A stretch of DNA of 14,418 nucleotides from Pseudomonadota bacterium (lineage in GTDB: Bacteria > Pseudomonadota > Gammaproteobacteria > Acidithiobacillales > Acidithiobacillaceae): the NCBI GenBank assembly GCA_021827445.1, contig JAKAVW010000041.1:1-14418 (forward strand), given 5' to 3'. Shown here one piece after another: positions 12,175 through 14,418 of the stretch (positions are counted from its first letter, which is position 1; every line of letters begins with the position of its first letter). The translations under genes and the position numbers were made by a program. The notes under the pieces are model-generated. The model worked only from the letters and a program-made list of their open reading frames with translations, made no database searches and was not told where the DNA came from.

Positions 12175-13376
12175 TGGCCGTCGTCGCCAAGGCGTTCATC
12201 TCGACCAATGACCGTGACAAGGCGCTCACGGCCACTATGAACGAGCTATTTGAAACGGCGGCGCGTAAGAGATGGTCAGATCTGCATTTTGAGAGCCTGG
12301 AGGATGGCAGCACGGAAATCCGGACAAGAATCCGTGGACGACTCAGTGTGGTGGCCGTCATCTCCCCGGGTGAAGCAAACTTGCTCGTTAATAAATTGCG
12401 GTATCGGGCCAATCTCGATGTCGCCGACACCCGGCACGAACAGGATGGCCGATTTGTGCAGGAGTTCGAGGGCCGGCGCATCGACATCCGCCTGAACATC
12501 GTGCCGACCAACTTTGGGTATTCAGCAGTGGTCCGGTTGCTGGATTCAGCCAACGCGGGTTTACCCATAGAAAAACTGTTTATGCCGTCCGGTGTGGAAG
12601 ATGCCTTCCGCTGGGCACTCAGTCAGCGCGAGGGCCTCATCCTCACCGCAGGACCGACCGGATCCGGTAAAACGACGACGCTGTACTCCGGCATGAATGC
12701 ACTCAACACGCCGGACGTGAAGATCGTTACGGCAGAGGATCCCGTGGAATACACCCTGCATCGTGTTCAGCAGATTCCAGTTGGACCTGGCACGGGCCGG
12801 ACCTTTGCATCGGCGCTTCGCGCCATGATGCGCCAGGATCCGGACAAGATTCTGGTCGGCGAAATCCGGGACGAAGAAACGGGAGCCATCGCCATGCGAG
12901 CCGGTATGACCGGCCACCTGGTCATGGCCAGCCTGCACGCCAATTCAGGGACGGAAAGCTATTTCCGGCTGGACGACCTCAAGATACCCAAGCACATCAT
13001 CGCCGCATCGGTAAAGCTCTTCCTAGCGCAGCGCGTGATCGCCACTGTCTGCCCACATTGCAAGGCCGCTTCCGAAGTGCTCAATCCAGAGGTCTTTACG
13101 GGCAGCGGCGTTGCCGTACCGGATCAGGAATGGATTGGGAAAGGCTGCGAGGATTGTATCGGTACGGGGTATGCGGATCGTCGGGCCATCTTCGAGGCCA
13201 TCAAAATGACCAAGTCCTATCGGGCGGCTTTGGGAGATCAGGAAGCCATGGAGGCCGCAGCCCGCCTGCAGCCCCAGTATGCGACGCTGCAAACCGCCGG
13301 CTGCAATTTGATCGTGGCTGGAGTCACGAACAGCCTGGAGATCACCAGGGCATTATCTGAGGTGCTCGCTGCATGA
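12174..13376 (+). CDS. GspE/PilB-family secretion ATPase
   Basis: Hexameric ATPases of this family power type IV pili and type II secretion; VirB11 and DotB are relatives in T4SSs. The 400-residue product has all core motifs. These are Walker A GPTGSGKTTT (160-169), Asp box IVTAEDPVEY (184-193), Walker B ILVGEIRDEETG (226-237), His box TGHLVMASLHAN (246-257), and paired CPHC (293-296) and CEDC (325-328), the zinc-binding tetracysteine of GspE/PilB. It starts about where the GspE N2 domain begins (SDLHFE, 35-40), so the extra N1 domain of PilB/GspE is missing. ATG 12174 shares its first base with the preceding stop; the upstream frame is discounted. F-type systems normally lack such an ATPase, so its place between two Dsb-like genes is unusual. 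Confidence 0.9.
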   Translation: MAVVAKAFISTNDRDKALTATMNELFETAARKRWSDLHFESLEDGSTEIRTRIRGRLSVVAVISPGEANLLVNKLRYRANLDVADTRHEQDGRFVQEFEGRRIDIRLNIVPTNFGYSAVVRLLDSANAGLPIEKLFMPSGVEDAFRWALSQREGLILTAGPTGSGKTTTLYSGMNALNTPDVKIVTAEDPVEYTLHRVQQIPVGPGTGRTFASALRAMMRQDPDKILVGEIRDEETGAIAMRAGMTGHLVMASLHANSGTESYFRLDDLKIPKHIIAASVKLFLAQRVIATVCPHCKAASEVLNPEVFTGSGVAVPDQEWIGKGCEDCIGTGYADRRAIFEAIKMTKSYRAALGDQEAMEAAARLQPQYATLQTAGCNLIVAGVTNSLEITRALSEVLAA

Positions 13377-14056
13377 CACGGAAGGTGCAAGTTGCCGCCA
13401 TTGTGGCCGGGATCATTCTGGGGTTCGCCAGTTCCACCGCTTTCGCGGGACTGAATGGGCTGGACGGCATGACAGACAACGCCCACCAGTTCAAACCATA
13501 TCGCCGGGTACACCTGGGACCGAAATATCAGGACACCATCATCGAGGCGATGGTCTATGAATGCCCGTTTTGCCGGGCACTGAACAACCAGACGCTACGC
13601 TGGGCCGACACCTTGCCATCCAGCATTCACTTCGAGCAGATGCCGGCGGCGGTCGGCAAGCCCTGGATCTCCATGGCGCAGAGCTATTTTGCGGTGGCCG
13701 CTGTTGATCCCGGAATCCTGCCACGATTCGATAGCGAGGCCTTTCATTTGGTACAGGATGATCACGACTCCTACTCGGATCCCAGAACCTATGCGCTGGC
13801 GGCAGAGAAAATCGGGGTGCGGCCCGCCGATTATCTGGCGGCTATGCGGTACAAACCCATCCAGCAGCTCGTGTTGCAGGATATTCGCGTCATGGGCAAA
13901 GCCGAGATACGCCAGACGCCCTCTCTTATCATCTGCGGTCGCTATGTGATCACACCGGGCAGCGTGCAGGGAAATTACAGCCTCTACTTCCAGCTTGCCA
14001 ACGCCTTGGCATCGCATTGCATTTCCGAAAACCATCTGGAGGATGAAACCCCGTGA
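13373..14056 (+). CDS. DsbA-like periplasmic thiol oxidoreductase
   Basis: This 227-residue protein has a signal peptide (cleaved after AFA, about residue 25) and a DsbA-type thioredoxin fold. The active site is YECPFCRAL (CPFC at 64-67), there is a helical insertion with the substrate-site segment, and a cis-proline lies in RQTPSLIICG (about 182-191). The CPFC motif is typical of oxidising DsbA-like and DsbD/Com1-type proteins. It overlaps both the ATPase (ATGA) and traC (GTGA) by 4 bp, so it is made together with them. It is the third thioredoxin-fold protein in the operon and probably oxidises cysteine-rich transfer proteins, with the DsbC/G-like protein correcting them; this division of labour is inferred. 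Confidence 0.82.
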   Translation: MTRKVQVAAIVAGIILGFASSTAFAGLNGLDGMTDNAHQFKPYRRVHLGPKYQDTIIEAMVYECPFCRALNNQTLRWADTLPSSIHFEQMPAAVGKPWISMAQSYFAVAAVDPGILPRFDSEAFHLVQDDHDSYSDPRTYALAAEKIGVRPADYLAAMRYKPIQQLVLQDIRVMGKAEIRQTPSLIICGRYVITPGSVQGNYSLYFQLANALASHCISENHLEDETP

Positions 14057-14418
14057 GCACGTTAAACGATCAGCTTTACCGGATCATCCAACGGCGTCGC
14101 CTGGAGACGCTTTTCCCCTGGTATGCCTGGGATCCCGAAAGGAAGCTCATCTTCATGAATCGCGGGTATGTGGGGACCACTATGGCCTGCAACCTGCTGT
14201 CCGGCGCGGATGATTCGCTCATGGACGAACTGGGTGCCGCGTTGTCCATCAATCTGCCCGCCGGGACGTTCATTCAGATCGTCAACTGGAACGTGCCGGA
14301 TGTCACCAACATCATCTTCGATTACAAAAGTGCCCGTGATGGCATCTTTTCCGATACGGGCCTCACCGGGGCGCAGAAGAAGCTGCTGGACGGGTTCACC
14401 GACAATATTGCCGGGTTT
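14053..14418 (+). CDS. traC: TraC (VirB4-like ATPase), N-terminal part, cut by window edge
   Basis: From a GTG overlapping the preceding stop (GTGA), an open frame runs off the window after 122 residues. It begins MSTLNDQLYRIIQRRR and contains LFPWYAWDPERKLIFMNRGY, then LLSGADDSLMDELG and INLPAGTFIQIVNWN. This is the N-terminal pattern of F-type TraC, the inner-membrane-associated VirB4-class ATPase for pilus assembly (usual length about 800-900 residues). No Walker motifs are included because only the N-terminal domain is present. Position directly after Dsb-like genes matches SXT-type loci (dsbC-traC). Confidence 0.85.
   Translation, partial: MSTLNDQLYRIIQRRRLETLFPWYAWDPERKLIFMNRGYVGTTMACNLLSGADDSLMDELGAALSINLPAGTFIQIVNWNVPDVTNIIFDYKSARDGIFSDTGLTGAQKKLLDGFTDNIAGF

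Overview
The window (about 14.4 kb, moderately GC-rich) reads as part of an integrative conjugative element or large conjugative plasmid of a Gram-negative bacterium. The main evidence is the run traL-traE-traK-traB-traV-traA-dsbC-like-(ATPase)-dsbA-like-traC from about 6780 to the right edge. This is the F/SXT-type (MPF-F) type IV secretion order, in SXT-like rather than F-plasmid gene order. The style resembles elements of acidophilic proteobacteria such as Acidithiobacillus, but that assignment is a guess from general familiarity and no host marker gene is present.

Left part (1-2780): accessory genes of unknown function. A small exported protein (29-376) is followed by a non-coding stretch packed with consecutive short hairpins (399-554), then a hypothetical gene (623-1213). 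Two minus-strand units follow: a pair of small membrane proteins (1257-1671) and a 282-residue unknown protein (1783-2631). Each minus-strand unit ends in a similar intrinsic terminator and is preceded by a near-identical 28-bp element, so they look like a co-regulated pair.

Middle (2780-3826): a 348-residue protein whose layout matches the N-terminal half of Cas12m / type V-U effectors, which are TnpB relatives. It has an HRP-type motif and a RuvC-I-like segment followed by a dG motif, but the RuvC-I aspartate is missing. The second half (RuvC-II, zinc finger, RuvC-III) is absent. If correct, it is a nuclease-dead, shortened RNA-guided-effector relative next to a conjugation locus. This is the strongest novelty candidate.

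Right part (3885-14418): one tightly packed plus-strand operon with mostly ATGA, TTGA or GTGA overlaps and no visible internal terminator. It opens with six membrane or envelope proteins that I cannot name. One (4475-5656) is an inner-membrane-anchored DsbG-like protein whose CXXC is replaced by SSVG. Then come the core transfer genes: inner-membrane TraL and TraE, secretin-like TraK, VirB10-like TraB, lipoprotein TraV and prepilin TraA. After these lie a periplasmic DsbC/DsbG-like protein (CIFC), a GspE/PilB-class ATPase unusual for an F-type system, a DsbA-like protein (CPFC), and the start of TraC (VirB4), cut by the window edge. A 16-bp palindrome TAGTGTAATTACACTA inside the operon, with an imperfect copy upstream of the Cas12-like gene and a partial copy before 3885, suggests a shared operator.
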